In this document: positions 36,162 through 48,282 of the stretch, piece by piece
How positions within the stretch are numbered: position 1 is the stretch's first letter
How the letters are laid out: each line of letters begins with the position of its first letter
From: Aquanectria penicillioides
Lineage: Eukaryota; Ascomycota; Sordariomycetes; Hypocreales; Nectriaceae
Reading direction: 5' to 3'
Assembly: GCA_003415625.1 (NCBI GenBank)
Contig: PYIU01000003.1
Location: 7,192,001 to 7,256,000 of the forward strand
Length of the DNA: 64,000 nucleotides
The notes under the pieces: model-generated
Databases searched by the model: none
The model's input: only the letters and a program-made list of their open reading frames with translations
Told to the model about the DNA's origin: nothing
Position numbers and translations under genes: made by a program

Positions 36162-37115
36162 CTAAACTCTCACAGGCTTTCCCAGCTCAGTGGTCTCGTC
36201 AACGCTGCACACGCGGCTGCAAGAAGACTTGTCGGCAGATCCGTACAGGATCTCGATCCACTGAATTTGCTGGTAGGCAACACCACCCTCGGGCATGAGG
36301 CCAGTCCAAGAGTTGCCGCTGCTCCAGGCATTGAAGATGAGAGTAGAGGCGTCGGTGGGGACATTGAGGGTGCTGGAGGCTGTCTGCTGGCCATCAAGAT
36401 ACCAGAGGACCTCGTTGGAGGTCCAGTCCAAGCGGTGGGTACCCCACTTGGACCACTTCATGCCGTTCTTGAGGGTGATTGCCTGGCTGGCGCCTGGGAT
36501 CTCATTGCCGGCGTCATCAAGGCCAGGCTGGTTGGTGTAGTGAATGAGGTCGTCAGCATCGTCAGTCAGCACCTCAATATCGGACTCTTGCGTATCAGAG
36601 AGGTAGGTAAACATGGCCGTGCACGCGCCCTTGGAACCAATGGTTCGAGCAAACATTCTCATCGAGGCGTACTGGTATTTGTTGATGGTCTCCAACTCAG
36701 CGGCGGACTGGAAGCCCTTACCACGAGCGGTACGCATAGTCAAGAAGGTGTCGCTAGCAGGGGTCTCATCATCGTTATTCTGGATGTAGATGTTGTTGTA
36801 CGAATGCTGCATGGGGAACGTCTCGTTTCCGTTGTTCCAGTTCTGCAACGCCCAGGTCTGACCAAACTCGGAGTCCCAGTTGAAGTAGGCGCTGGTAAAG
36901 TCGGCATTGGCGTTGCCATCGATGGTGTCGATGAGAGCCGGGACCTTGGCATAGCTGGACAGCGAGCGGAAGTCAACAAACATGTGACCCTGGTAGTATG
37001 TTGGCTTGGTGCCGTTGGTAACGTAGCAATCACACTGAGAGTCGTCAACAGTGGCGCCGAGGGCGACCGGCGCCGCGGCAAGAAGAGAAGCAACGAGGGT
37101 CTTGGAAGAGAACAT
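36162..37115 (-). CDS. Secreted glycoside hydrolase family 16 protein
   Basis: Single exon, 317 residues. Residues 1-20 (MFSSKTLVASLLAAAPVALG) form a signal peptide. The catalytic GH16 signature ESDIE lies at residues 177-181 (Glu177 nucleophile, Asp179, Glu181 acid/base), followed by VLTDDADDLIHYTNQP. WGTHRLDWTSNEVLWYLDGQ is the typical strand pair that follows in this beta-jellyroll fold. GH16 enzymes hydrolyse or transfer beta-1,3(4)-glucans, galactans or chitin-glucan links. This one lacks an obvious GPI signal, so it is probably a free secreted glucanase. A cysteine-rich C-terminus (SSCSRVCSVDET) may form a disulfide with the N-terminal CDC motif. The specific substrate is not readable. 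The frame is intact. Confidence 0.92.
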   Translation of the reverse strand: MFSSKTLVASLLAAAPVALGATVDDSQCDCYVTNGTKPTYYQGHMFVDFRSLSSYAKVPALIDTIDGNANADFTSAYFNWDSEFGQTWALQNWNNGNETFPMQHSYNNIYIQNNDDETPASDTFLTMRTARGKGFQSAAELETINKYQYASMRMFARTIGSKGACTAMFTYLSDTQESDIEVLTDDADDLIHYTNQPGLDDAGNEIPGASQAITLKNGMKWSKWGTHRLDWTSNEVLWYLDGQQTASSTLNVPTDASTLIFNAWSSGNSWTGLMPEGGVAYQQIQWIEILYGSADKSSCSRVCSVDETTELGKPVRV

Positions 37116-39534
37116 AATGAATGAATACTGAGTTGAAAGAATGAATGAGTGAATGGAACTGGCTGGTCTACAGGTCTACTCTCTCGGAAGGCCGCTGAGC
37201 CTGTTATATAGATCTTAGGCTGGCAAGTTCTGCATCCACGCTCAGACGAGGATTCCGTCTCCTTCCCAACTAGACTAGAAATAATGTTTCGAAGATCATC
37301 CTTGTGCTAGGTAGAGCATAGACCAAGACGATGACATTCCAGGATTGAAGTGGAGAATCCATGAGGAGTGCCGTGGTAAGACCATGCAAGCCGTAGCTCT
37401 CACGTAGGGGTAACCTGGATGTTGGGGTGAGGCTTGTCCAAGGTGGTGTCAAGGAAGCCTTAGTTGCATGCAACAATATAGACTAATCACCTACAAAGGG
37501 GGAGGCTATGGACGGCGAACATACTATGGTAGGTCAGCTCGCACTTCTCAAACATTTTGGGAAGACACAGCCACCGGGGATTTTCCCCCCTGCCAAGTGG
37601 GTTGAAGATCGGACCATCGGATTTGCGGGAGCGGGTGGTTTCATCGCGGGCGAAACGCTAGCTTGATGCTGGCGCGCTGGAGTGCTCCCGGAGCCGGTGC
37701 GATTCACATCCAGACAGCACCAGTTTATGAACTTTGATTCATATATTCGAAAAAAAATAATAATAATGACGAGTGAAGGATTGTTGACAACTTCGTCAGC
37801 TCACGATTGTTCATCTCAACTTGCTTGACGAAGGATGCTGGGTTTTGTCATGCAATCTAAGCGCCCCTTCAACTATTGTTTGTTTCCTTTGCAAGAATGG
37901 CCTAGGTAGGTATTCAACTAAAAGCGAATAGAAGTGAAGAACACTTGGTTCTCTACTCCGTATGGGCCAGTACCTAATGGCCGACTGGGCGATTCCTCCA
38001 CGAGCTGGTTTGTTGGGCAAACCGCATAGAAGACTCCAAGATTGTCGCAGTGAAGCGCGAAGGATTGGACTAATTAAACCCGAGGGCATGCTTGAATCGT
38101 GGGGGGAAGTCCTCTGTAATCTTACTGTCCCCCTCCCCACCGACCGTCTTCTGAACCTCACTCATTACGTACGCGGCGCTGTGATGAGACAGGGCCAGTA
38201 ACGGCGCCGTTTAAGTGGTTGTTTTGATAGCGACGCCACAATTTTCAGGGACGACAATCCTGAGGCGCAAGAGGATCTCGGGTCGCCCGGATGGTCTGGC
38301 TCACTTTTGCCTGGAGGCTTCTTCTATTGCGGCTTGCCTGAGTGTTAGGGCTGATGCCAGGGTAGTTCTGCAAGGGGCTGGCCCTGTAACAGCCATTTCT
38401 TCACAGCCTCATTAGCCCCTGGCAAAGGGTCTGTCCGTCCTTGGTCGAAGCTGGGGAGTGTCCCGTTTGTATGTGCTCTGCGAATAATCGATTTTCTCTT
38501 CATTAACACAACTGCCTTATTGTATCCAACCGTTGAATCTCGTCGGGGGGTTGTGGAGCCGCAATAGGGCTGTTGAACGGTGAGCCATCTGGAAGCGTTC
38601 TCCGCCCTGGCGCATGGCGTTGGGCGACAGACTCGGCCGCAAGCTCTACTAGGGAGGCCCGGACTTTCGGTCCCTCGGTTGATTCGGCTGGGCCCGAATC
38701 TTCAATCCACCTTAGCTGGATGGTAGTATGAAGACGGCACTGCTGATGGCGAAGCTGAGGACTTGATGTCCGCTTTTGCGGTTTCTGGTTCATCTGGAAG
38801 ACATTTGCTTGCGACTGGAGTTCCTCGGCGTTGACCTCGCCCTTCATGATCTGAATTGTCTCTGATCCTGTGCATTACCTGTGATGCTGCCTGATGTCTG
38901 TCTACGCGGCATGCCGTCGTCTTCCTCGCGAACGCGGCAACGGGCAACGTCAGCCATCAACGTTTTCAGATGCAGTCGGTGACGCCTTACCAAGCGGTCC
39001 AGTCTCCTGCATGGCGATCGACCCGACGTGATGGTAGGGCTAAGGCGGGATGGAATAGAGTCAGAGTGTTGAACACTGCTTGCGCCGCATTTCAGCATCT
39101 ACCACGTCACGTCTTCGTCAGCTAAAATGCCAACGTTCCATGAATTGCAGTACTGCCTTTGGGAATGCGCCCGGCGCCGGACTTTTGTAAGCGGGCATGA
39201 CGTGCGATTGCGTGTCGCTTGGCCGTTGAGACAACCTCTTTGAGTTTGGCCCAATCGCAGCCTCGGTACTGTGATTCCGTTTTGGGGAGGTCGGTATGCC
39301 TGCCTACTGGCGTCATGATAACGGACCCATGGTCAACTTGGTTTCATCCATGCATCGCCAGCAACCAACTCTCTTCATCTCCAATCCCATCATTCTTTTT
39401 CGGGTTGGTTAATTCTGTCGTTTCTCTTTATACTTAGTTCGCTCTCTATGCCCCGTTCCTTGTATTCTTTCCCGTCGTGCCTCATCAGCCGCCCTTTCCT
39501 TTCTTCTGTATCCAGCCCGTGAGCCTCATCTGCC
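37116..39534. other. Intergenic region between GH16 and MFS genes, with one doubtful minus-strand ORF
   Basis: About 2.4 kb between two divergent genes. Most of it shows only short shadows. A minus-strand frame at 38847-38503 (114 codons, polar, EELQSQANVFQMNQKP, then ESVAQRHAPGRRTLPDGSPF) reads somewhat like a disordered protein and might connect to an upstream piece ending near 38987, but no family match or clear splice pair is seen. It is left uncalled. Confidence 0.45.
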
Positions 39535-41305
39535 ATGTCACGCGAGCACGACGACTTGACCATGGACGCCGATGTCGAGAGCGACGGCGAGAGTGGCTTC
39601 TTTGACGATGCTGCCGCCTCTGAGAATTCGCCTCTGTTGCCAAATGACTTGCCTCGCGATATCGTGCCGTCCAAGTCGTTCCAGCGTCGTGCTGTGCTCA
39701 TGTGCATCGTCTTTCTCTTCATCGTCGAGGTGGGCCAGTTCATCATGGAAGCCCCGCTTCAAAAGATCATGGAAGATATCATCTGCCGATATTACTTCCC
39801 GGATCACCCCCTTTGGACACCGAAATCCCAAGACAACCGCTGCAAGGACTATGAGGTCCAAAAGATGCTTGCCATGGTGAGGGGTTGGTCCTTGGCTTTT
39901 GAGAACGCAACTCGTGAGTGAACACGGCAATACGGCAAGGCGATGGTGCTGACATGCATAGCTATCTTTGCCCAATTCCCATTTGGGATTATTGCCGACA
40001 AGTATGGTCGCCGTACGGTCCTTTTTCTCTCCACGTTTGGCTGCTCTCTCCAAGCAGCGTGGCAGATGGTAGTCTGTATGTCCCAAGTCATACTCCTCTG
40101 ACTCTTAACGATAGTCGCCTAACCCTATTGATAGTGATGTTTCCCAATACCTTCTCCATATGGGCCATGCTACCAGGAAGTCTATTTTTCCTTATTGGAG
40201 GGGGCGGATCCATGGTTGCTGCAATGGTCTGGACCATTGTCGGGGATGTCGTTCCTGCTGCCGAACGAACATCGGTATTCTTCCAACTAATGGCATCAAT
40301 TCTGATTCTTAATGTGGTTATAAATCCAATCTCGGCCTTTTTTGTCAAGGTTGATCCATGGGTCGCCATGTGGATGAGTTTTGGATGCATCGTTGTTGGA
40401 ATGCTCTCCGTCTTTCTCATCCCCGAGACTCTAACACTCCGGCGCGAGGCTGATGCCAGACGACGGCAATCACAGATAATTACCGACGAGCCTAGAGCCA
40501 ATGAGCCCAGGGACGACGAGATGGACGGAAAGGCCAATTGGTTTAGCTCATTCGCCTCCTTCATGCAGCATGTAGTCCATCAGGCATGGTTCACCATACA
40601 AAATGATATGCAACATGTATGGCGATTCATCTTTGCATCCAGGAGTATCATGGTGCTTATCATAGCCACTTCTGGGTTCGTTCCCATCAAACTATCCATG
40701 AACAGCATTCTTTTGCAATACATGACGAAGAGGTTTGACTGGGAGTGGTCAACTGTCAGTACCATCATTCATTTGCTTTCTTCGTTGCTAACCTTCTTTT
40801 ACAGGCAACATTCATCTCCAATGCTGGAAATCTTGCGACAGTTATTTCATTACTAGTCGTCATGCCCCTTGGATCGATGGTTCTAACAAAGCGATACCAC
40901 TATGACTTGATGCACAAGGATCTCCTTCTCGCGCAAGCGTCCACCTTTGTGCTGGCATTGGGAACCCTGCTCATGGCCTTCGCTGCGGCGCGATGGCTAT
41001 TCGTCACATCACTCATTATCGCGAGCTTTGGCAACGGCTTTACGACAATATGTAGAGCCCTCTTAACGGCGATGGTTGAGCCGCATACTCTCGCCACGCT
41101 TAACACTACAATTTCGCTAGTCGAAATGATCATGTCTCTGGTCAGCGGGCCTTCGATGGGATGGCTACTCAGCCAGGGGATGGAACTTGGGGGCGCTTGG
41201 CAGGGACTTCCATTTCTGGCCATGAGCTTCTTAGCATTTGCAATTTCCACGGCTGTGATTTCATTCAGAATCCCATCTGGCATCGCCCAAGCACATGCGG
41301 ATTAG
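39535..41305 (+). CDS. Major facilitator superfamily transporter
   Basis: Exons 39535-39913, 39962-40075, 40135-40754 and 40805-41305 join in frame to 537 residues. Introns have GTGAGT, GTATGT and GTCAGT donors. An acidic N-terminus (residues 1-50, ENSPLLPND) precedes the first membrane segment (AVLMCIVFLFIVEVGQFIM). The MFS signature between segments 2 and 3 is GIIADKYGRR (near residues 135-144). GGGGSMVAAMVWTIVGDVVP, ERTSVFFQLMASILILNVVI and a long central loop (DEPRANEPRDDEMDGK) follow, then six more hydrophobic segments. This is a 12-segment membrane transporter, probably proton-coupled, of the drug/metabolite efflux or general MFS-1 type. No substrate can be inferred and no biosynthetic cluster surrounds it. 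The start lies after a CT-rich leader. The frame is intact. Confidence 0.9.
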
Positions 41306-41758
41306 AAGAGGATGCGTGGAGGAAATATGGAAGAGTGAGAACGATGAACAGCACAGGAGTCTAGGCGTTAAGTCGATCTTTGGCAAGCGCGGCTAAATTT
41401 ATACATATAAATATTTTCACTTATCGTAGATTCAATTCGAATAGATGAAAGACATACGATTCCTACAGCTGAACTTCATTGGCCTGGTGAATGATGCTAT
41501 TTCGAAGGCCAACAGGTATAGGTAGCCTTATCGATAAGCCAGGACCCACAATCCTCCCTCCGCCCTCCATTCACCCCGCTGCCGCCTTCTCCACCGCAGC
41601 TCCAACATCCATTCACCATCGTCACCTCAGCCTCGAAGGCCTCACGTTCTCGTGCCTCCACGCCCTGGATCATAGCTCTCTGTTCAAGCCTAATCCCTCG
41701 AGGTCGAACAAAGCTAGCCTTATCTAATTTTCAGAGCCGCGCGAGGCTTCCCACCAAG
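41306..41758 (+). promoter_or_regulatory. Promoter region of csn2, with CTTATCGATAAG palindrome
   Basis: This is the stretch between the MFS stop and the csn2 start. A perfect 12-base palindrome, CTTATCGATAAG, lies at 41527-41538, about 220 bases upstream of the csn2 ATG. It carries two back-to-back GATA half-sites and resembles the pair in the cysA promoter. An AT-rich segment at 41398-41420 is probably the 3' end region of the MFS gene. Confidence 0.5.
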
Positions 41759-43348
41759 ATGTCCGACGACGAGGATTTCATGCAGGAGTCTGACGAGGAG
41801 CAGCAAGTTCTCCGTTCGTTTTAAGCAGTGGGGCAGACATCGTGGCTAACCTTGGCTAGGTATGATTTTGAGTACGAAGAAGATGACGACGAAGAATCCG
41901 GAGATGTCGATATCGAAAACAAATACTATAATGCAAAGCAGTTGAAGCTGTCAGACCCTGAAGACGCGGTGGCCGAGTTCCTGGGCATCCCGCCGCTCGA
42001 GGACGAGAAAGGAGAATGGGGATTTAAGGGCTTGAAACAAGCAATCAAGCTAGAGTACAAGCTGTCTCAATACGACAAGGTATGCCGTCCTCTAGAGAGA
42101 CGGTGTTTGCCACATGTTGACACATCCATGACAGGCAGCTGAACACTACGCCGAGCTCCTCACCTATGTCAAGTCGGCCGTGACCCGAAACTACTCCGAG
42201 AAATCCATCAACAACATGCTCGATTACATCGAAAAGGGTGCTGATGGGCCTGATGCTATCCGATGCATGGAACAATTCTACTCCCTCACTCTCCAGAGTT
42301 TCCAGAGTACCAACAACGAGCGGTTATGGCTCAAGACAAACATCAAGTTAGCCAAATTATTGCTCGATCGGAAAGAATATGCAGCAGTCTCTAAGAAGCT
42401 CCGAGAATTGCACAAGACCTGTCAGCGAGAGGATGGAACGGATGACCCCAGCAAGGGTACGTATTCACTAGAAATCTACGCCTTGGAGATCCAGATGTTT
42501 GCAGAGACCAAGAACAACAAGCAGTTGAAGGCCCTGTACCAGCGCGCTCTCAAAGTCAAGTCGGCCGTCCCCACCCTCGAATCATGGGGATTATCCGAGA
42601 ATGTGGTGGCAAGATGCACATGAGCGAGGAGAACTGGAAGGAGGCTCAGAGCGACTTTTTCGAATCCTTTCGAAACTACGACGAGGCCGGATCGCTGCAA
42701 CGAATCCAGGTTCTTAAATATTTACTCTTGACAACCATGCTTATGAAGTCGAACATCAATCCCTTCGACTCTCAAGAAACGAAGCCCTATAAGACGGACC
42801 CTAGAATCTCAGCCATGACGGACCTTGTCGATGCCTACCAGCGAGATGATGTTCATACCTATGAAAAGGTTCTGCAACGCAACCAAGACATCCTGGATGA
42901 CAGTTTTATTGCCGAGAATATTGACGAAGTTACGCGTAACATGCGGACCAAGGGTGTTGTCAAGTTGATTGCCCCCTATACTCGGATGAAACTTGCGTGG
43001 ATCGCCAAACAGCTCAAAATTTCCGAGCCCGAGGTTCAAGATATCCTCGGCTTCCTGATCATAGATGGGAAGATTAGTGGAAGAATCAATCAGCAAGAAG
43101 GCCTTCTCGAGATCATCTCTGATGCCGACTCGGAGCGTGTAGAAGCCCTTCATGGCTTGACCAAGTCAATTTCTGAACTCTTCAGCACCATATTCAGGGA
43201 CGGGGATGGTTTCCGCAACATCGAGAACTCATCACCTGATGACCAAGGTGTAGATATACAGGGCATCCCTATTGGAAAAGGGTCGAGCAATCGAGGGGCT
43301 CCCCTCCGGGGGAAGAAAATTAAGGGAGTCTCGGTGGCCTGGCCTTGA
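41759..43348 (+). CDS. csn2: COP9 signalosome subunit 2 (CSN2), with one-base frame break
   Basis: Exons are 41759-41802, 41860-42079 and 42135-43348, giving about 492 residues after repair. The N-terminus MSDDEDFMQESDEEQ joins YDFEYEEDDDEESGD through a GC-AG intron. TPR-like helices follow (KYYNAKQLK, MEQFYSLTLQSFQSTNNERL), then the C-terminal PCI domain (LAWIAKQLKISEPEVQDILG, INQQEGLLEI). The frame breaks at the CCCC run 42569-42572. Family text expects VKSAVPHPRIMGIIRECGGK, and one extra C gives exactly this. Total length is 2 modulo 3. CSN2 is a core subunit of the COP9 signalosome, which removes NEDD8 from cullins and so controls SCF ubiquitin ligases; in filamentous fungi it is linked to development and secondary metabolism. 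As written, the protein would end after about 250 residues and lose the PCI domain. Confidence 0.93.
41803..41859 (+). other. csn2 intron 1, GC-AG type
   Basis: The donor is GCAAGT and the acceptor GGCTAG, with a CTAAC branch site at 41846-41850. Only this junction gives the expected ...DEEQYDFEYEEDD; a GT donor further on (GTTTTA) would add five unexpected residues. GCAAGT is the classical non-canonical donor. Confidence 0.75.
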
Positions 43349-43891
43349 GTAAATGTGGGTAGACACTAAAAAGTAGATGCTGAGGTAGATACCCTCATTG
43401 AATTTACCTTTGAGCACTTCCATTTTTGTTTCAGCCTTTGTCGGGGTACCACTAGGAATTGCCACGGCTCGAGGAGCATGAAGCACCCTGTGTGTCTTTT
43501 AGCAAGCGAGATGGAATCGCGACGGAATGTTTTATGGCACAGCGCAGTGGACCTAGGCTCTTGTATCGAGCTATTATGTGATAGTAGTATTGCTTAGATA
43601 TGAATAGAAAGGATTATGATCACCATAAATAACCTGGGACTAAACCTGAAAAGCCGCCTACTAATGCAGAATGACATCGCAAGAACTTGAGCTATCGTTT
43701 CGAAAGCACCTGGTCTGCATACACTTCTGTTGTTGACTTCGTATCGTCCTTTCAGGGCCACTTAGGACGAAGCAAGGGAAGCCCAACACCTTTTAGGCGG
43801 GGCCACAACCTTTCCGTGTATTCGCCTCATGGAGATTCAACGCTGGTTACAGTCAATGAGAGAGCATGGTGGCATCTGCAGGGTAGAACAA

Positions 43892-43912
43892 CCCCCCCCC
43901 CCCCCCCCCCCC
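43892..43912. repeat. Homopolymer of 21 C
   Basis: An uninterrupted C tract downstream of csn2. The length is likely imprecise in any assembly. Confidence 0.9.
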
Positions 43913-46900
43913 TCTGAAAAAAAGAGAAGGGTTTCAGCGGTGCTCAAGCCACTTCTGGGAGAAGTGTGGTTGCACGAAGGTACTTCGAGATTCTCGTTTT
44001 GGAACCAGGACCTGCAGAGCCATGGGCCCTTCGGCAGCCGGCGAGAAGAAAAAAGGGTCAATCTCAACATGCAGGGGGTTTTTCACGGCAAAGTACATGA
44101 AGGTATTTCTTCAAATCTGCGAATAGGGCCGACGATGTAGGAGCTCGTTGCAGGTTGTAGAGGGGCGATCGGATGGCCCACCTTGTTGAGATGTATGCAG
44201 TTCGAGGTTATTTTCTGTACATGGAAGGGTCACATGGCATGCAAAACACAGAAAGAACCATGCCGGTAGATAGACAATGTCAGGGGCTCGAGTACGAGGC
44301 ATCAGACTGAGCGGGGACACAAATACCCACGCAAAGGTTGAGCTTGAGGCAATCGAGTGCCGTCCGGTGTCAGTTCATCAAGGAGGGGTAGACAAGATGG
44401 TTGAGGGGCGTTTTCTTGTCACACAATCACAACTGGTCGAGGGTCCCCGATCAATTACCGAGAGCTTGACGCATGGATGAGAGAGACTGGACAATGTATA
44501 GGATCTTAGCACAAGGAGGAACTACCGGATGGCAGAATGCAGCCGCCGGGTATTTGATGCGGCGGTGAGCAAAGGGAGGCATGCAGCGATGCTGTGCACA
44601 CCTTCAAGGAATTCCCTGGACGGTATTTTACAAATGCTTGGTCATGCATTTCCCATATGGACCGAGTGCAGGCACCCAAGGATAGGGTGTGGAATATATT
44701 GCCCATCGTCGTGGTCAATCTCGATTATAGAACCCCGGATCTAAATCGGCTCTACAGCTGTTGTACACGCGAGCCAGTTTACAAAGTAACTCCTTCTAAT
44801 TGCCCGAGCATGATGGCAACAGTACACAGCGGATTCTGGTTAGAGCGGGGGAGCACAAGAGATGCGGCAGGCGGAAAAGAGCGGGAGATTGATGGGACAC
44901 AAACACAAGGACACCCCACCCCCCAAGATGAAGTTGGCTGTGAAACATCGTGAGACTGCAGATTCTTTGGTCAGATTTCTCGCCTGAGCCCGCCTGGGAA
45001 TGACATATCATATCCCACTGCTATCTTTTGCAGGACGAAACGCCCGTGTACCGGGTGCCTGGGCGGAATATCACCCTCCCTGCCTCCCTCGCCATCCCCT
45101 CGCCCTCGTCACTCGACGATAATAGCGGTGGAAGCTGGGCTGTTGAGTGGATACTTGCCATACAAAGAAAAGAGACCTTCTCGGGAGGGTCTAGGATGGG
45201 GAGAACACCTTCAGCGGGTAATTTGCAGTTGGGGTGGGCCACAATTTGGATGCTTGCTTCCCCTTTTGGGTACGGTCAGAGACACAAGATTTAGCCCGCT
45301 CACGACTTAGCACTGTTTTCAACACAACGCAGGCTCATATATCTTGACGCCAGAAGAATGATAAAGACGGATGTAGACGAGGAAAAACAAAGTACACAAC
45401 ACGATGTCGCTGGCATGGCTAATGCAAAGGGCCGACTGCGGGACAGGCTACCGATGGACTGCGTAGGTGTGGATTTCCAGGAGCCCGACAACGGAACGGA
45501 CAGGATGAGATGAAGTAGCCAATTAAAACAACCAAAGAAGCATGCACGATTGCACTGCTTGCAGCCGAGTAACTTAGGGCTCCAGAAGTGCAGAATGAAA
45601 CTATCGAGGAGATTCTGACAGGCCAGCGGCCAGAGTCTTTTCGTTGAATGGCGGGGGTGGCTGAGGAGACGAGGGGAAAGAGATTCGCCGAAATCAACCG
45701 GAGAAGAAATTTCCAAAAATTCTCTGGCCCCGGGAGACGGGACGATGAGGTGACTGCGATCCGGATTGGATGAGGAAATGCTGGGCTGAATGAAGTTTGT
45801 TGCGCCTTCGGGACGGGATGCTGATGCCTCTCCCTTGGTCGGTCATCATAGGTCATCCACCACCTTGTGACGTACCTGACTGGCTCTGGGCCCTGGTCCT
45901 GTACGTACACAAACATTCTCTCGGGTTGGTTGTCAATCAAATCTCCAATGACACAGAAGACAATACAAGCCACAACATGGTGTGTTCTACAAGGCCTCGT
46001 AACGCCTTTGTGCAACAGGAAATGGGTGTGCAACTTGACCAATTTCCTCTTTTGGTCTCACGAGGTCGATGCCTTTGAGTGGGTATTGTAGGCATTGTTC
46101 AATGGGCCATGACCGGTGTGAGACGACACGAAATACGACACAAGCAGGGGCCATAAGCTACCACCAACACGGAGATAAAACATAAAAAGAAAAGAAAAAA
46201 AAAGATCATGAAAGAAAAAAAAGACCTCGTCAATGAAAACGAGGCTAACGACCACCACCAAACGGGCGGCGTCGTGCACGGGGCGGCAGTTGGCTTAGTG
46301 GACACAAATCCCGCGTGGGTTGGGTCGGTTTCTACGGAGTAGCAAGCCTCCTTTGTCCGGCCGAGACGACTGGCGGGGACTGGTGTGGAGTCATGGGATT
46401 TGGGACGAACGAGCGATAATCAAGCGACGACCGAAGCAGCGTCCCAACTTGCGAGCCGGACTTTCGTCGAGATGGGATGGAAAGGAGACGAAGAAAATGG
46501 AGGGTGGAGCGCAGTCAGCCGCAGCCGCCGCCAACGCCGCCGGACGCCGCATCCTCCGCATCGGCCGCTAGCACGAGTAGTGTCGAGGTATAAAAAAATT
46601 GGCTAGAGATCGCGAGCCAAAGAGGGAATTTTGACAGGGTTAAGAGGGCCCGTGATGTGATGTGATGTGATGCCGTGCACCGCAAAGGGCGTTGAAACCC
46701 TTCTTTTGCGTGGTTCCCTGGTAAGCGTGGGGTAGAAAAGGGAAAAAGAGGACAAGTCCGGGAATGTTCTCTGCCATTTTGACGGTTATCAGGGCCCGAA
46801 GGTTCCGATCTGGGGGTGAGATGTTGTCATGATGTTGGAACGCAGACTAGGTGGCGATGATGTCGGATTGTTCCTTGGTTCTGGCGGGGAATGACGCTGA

Positions 46901-47617
46901 TTGTGGGGTGAGCGTGAGAGCTACTGTGCCGAGTGTAAGTAATGGGGTGAATAAGGTGTGGTTACCAAGGCATGGGAACAGGGGGGGTTGGGTTGGGTGG
47001 TGGTGGATGTTCATGTTCATGCCATGTGAGTAAATGAGTTGACTGAGAGTGTGAGCATGTCGAAAGTGCGAGTGCCATCTCTGGTGTTGCGGTATGCGAC
47101 TAGGTGAGAAGCCAAGTTTGATGGCTGAACGGCTGGGCGGGTGGGCGGGCTGGTACTGTGGGATGGATGTCTGGAAGGTTGCTTGCTTGGGTTGCTTGCT
47201 TGGGACGGACAGACGAACGAGACCCAGGGGCATGGCGTCAGCCAAACAAGACAAGGGCCTTGCCAGCCGGAATACCGAAACCTTGCGCAGGGATCAACAA
47301 GAGAAGGGAAAAAGAAAACGAAGAGGATACATGGACAAACCCATGTGCATGCTGGCTTGCGAACAGCTCCCAGCCTCAAAGCACACACGGGTAGGGATTC
47401 TGCAGGTCAATCGGCACAGTACCATGGTTCTCTTGATGAGGGTTCTGGGCGCCAACCACTAGCACGGGCTATGTAGCATCACGAACCAAGAGATGAGTGA
47501 TGAGCTGACCAGGAGGGCGCGGTGGAGTGGTTTCGCTTTGTTTGCTCCCCTCATCCATGATCCACCCCCTTCGCCCGGCACTCGTCGGCGCCGTCACCCG
47601 CGTGTGTTCTATCGCAC

Positions 47618-47641
47618 ATTGATTGATTGATTGATTGATTG
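47618..47641. repeat. ATTG tetranucleotide repeat, six copies
   Basis: Six tandem ATTG units in the gene-poor region. Confidence 0.95.
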
Positions 47642-48260
47642 GCCTGTATGTGGTTGAAAGCCATGGACGGGGTCTGGTCTCACGGGCCTGTCGGGTCTCA
47701 CCAGCTGCCATGGGCCAGGAACAAGAGTCGAGTCGAAATATCCATATGAACCCGGCTGCCGCCCGCTCCCGTGAGCCCCGAGGAGGAGGAGGAAGAGGAG
47801 CATAGCAAGGGAGAGCGACCAAGTATCAGTCGCGCCGTCCCGTTTGTTGTCTTGAGAATCTGTGTCCGGGAGGATAACAGACATACACCCGTCGTACCAA
47901 CAATACAGTACCTACCTACATGACATACACGACGGTCCAAGAATAGTCCCTTCTTACCTTCCCACCTTCCCACCTACCTACCAAAGGTAGACAAGAAAGC
48001 AAGCGAAGGAGAGGACGGAACGAAAAGAAACAGACAGGCTCTGCCCTTGTTGCTCGTTCCTCTGGCCATCTTTCCTGACCTCCTTCTCCGCCTTCGTCTT
48101 CTTCATTCTTGATCGGTAGCTTCTATATCATCCTTGTTGTGCCCTTCCCCTCTTCCCCCTCCGCAACAGAAGCTCCCGCATTTCTTTTGGCATTCTCCTT
48201 TAAGGTCTTTACCCTTTCCATATTTGATTTGTTCTTCGCCTCTTCCTTCTCCTACTGTAC

Positions 48261-48282
48261 TCCCTCCCTCCCTCCCTCCCTC
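48261..48282. repeat. TCCC tetranucleotide repeat
   Basis: About five tandem TCCC units within a CT-rich plus-strand tract that looks like promoter or leader DNA. Confidence 0.9.

Noticed and set aside
38503..39098. Possible two-exon minus-strand gene between GH16 and MFS
   Set aside because: The reading is polar and somewhat protein-like, but no family match, start context or convincing intron is seen.
33308..41305. A secondary-metabolite cluster around the MFS transporter
   Set aside because: No synthase, tailoring enzyme or pathway regulator lies nearby. The LaeA-like gene is more than 20 kb away and such proteins act genome-wide.
45419..46042. Overlapping minus-strand open frames of 207 and 138 codons
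   Set aside because: No family motifs, no coherent splice pattern and two frames of similar quality over the same bases.
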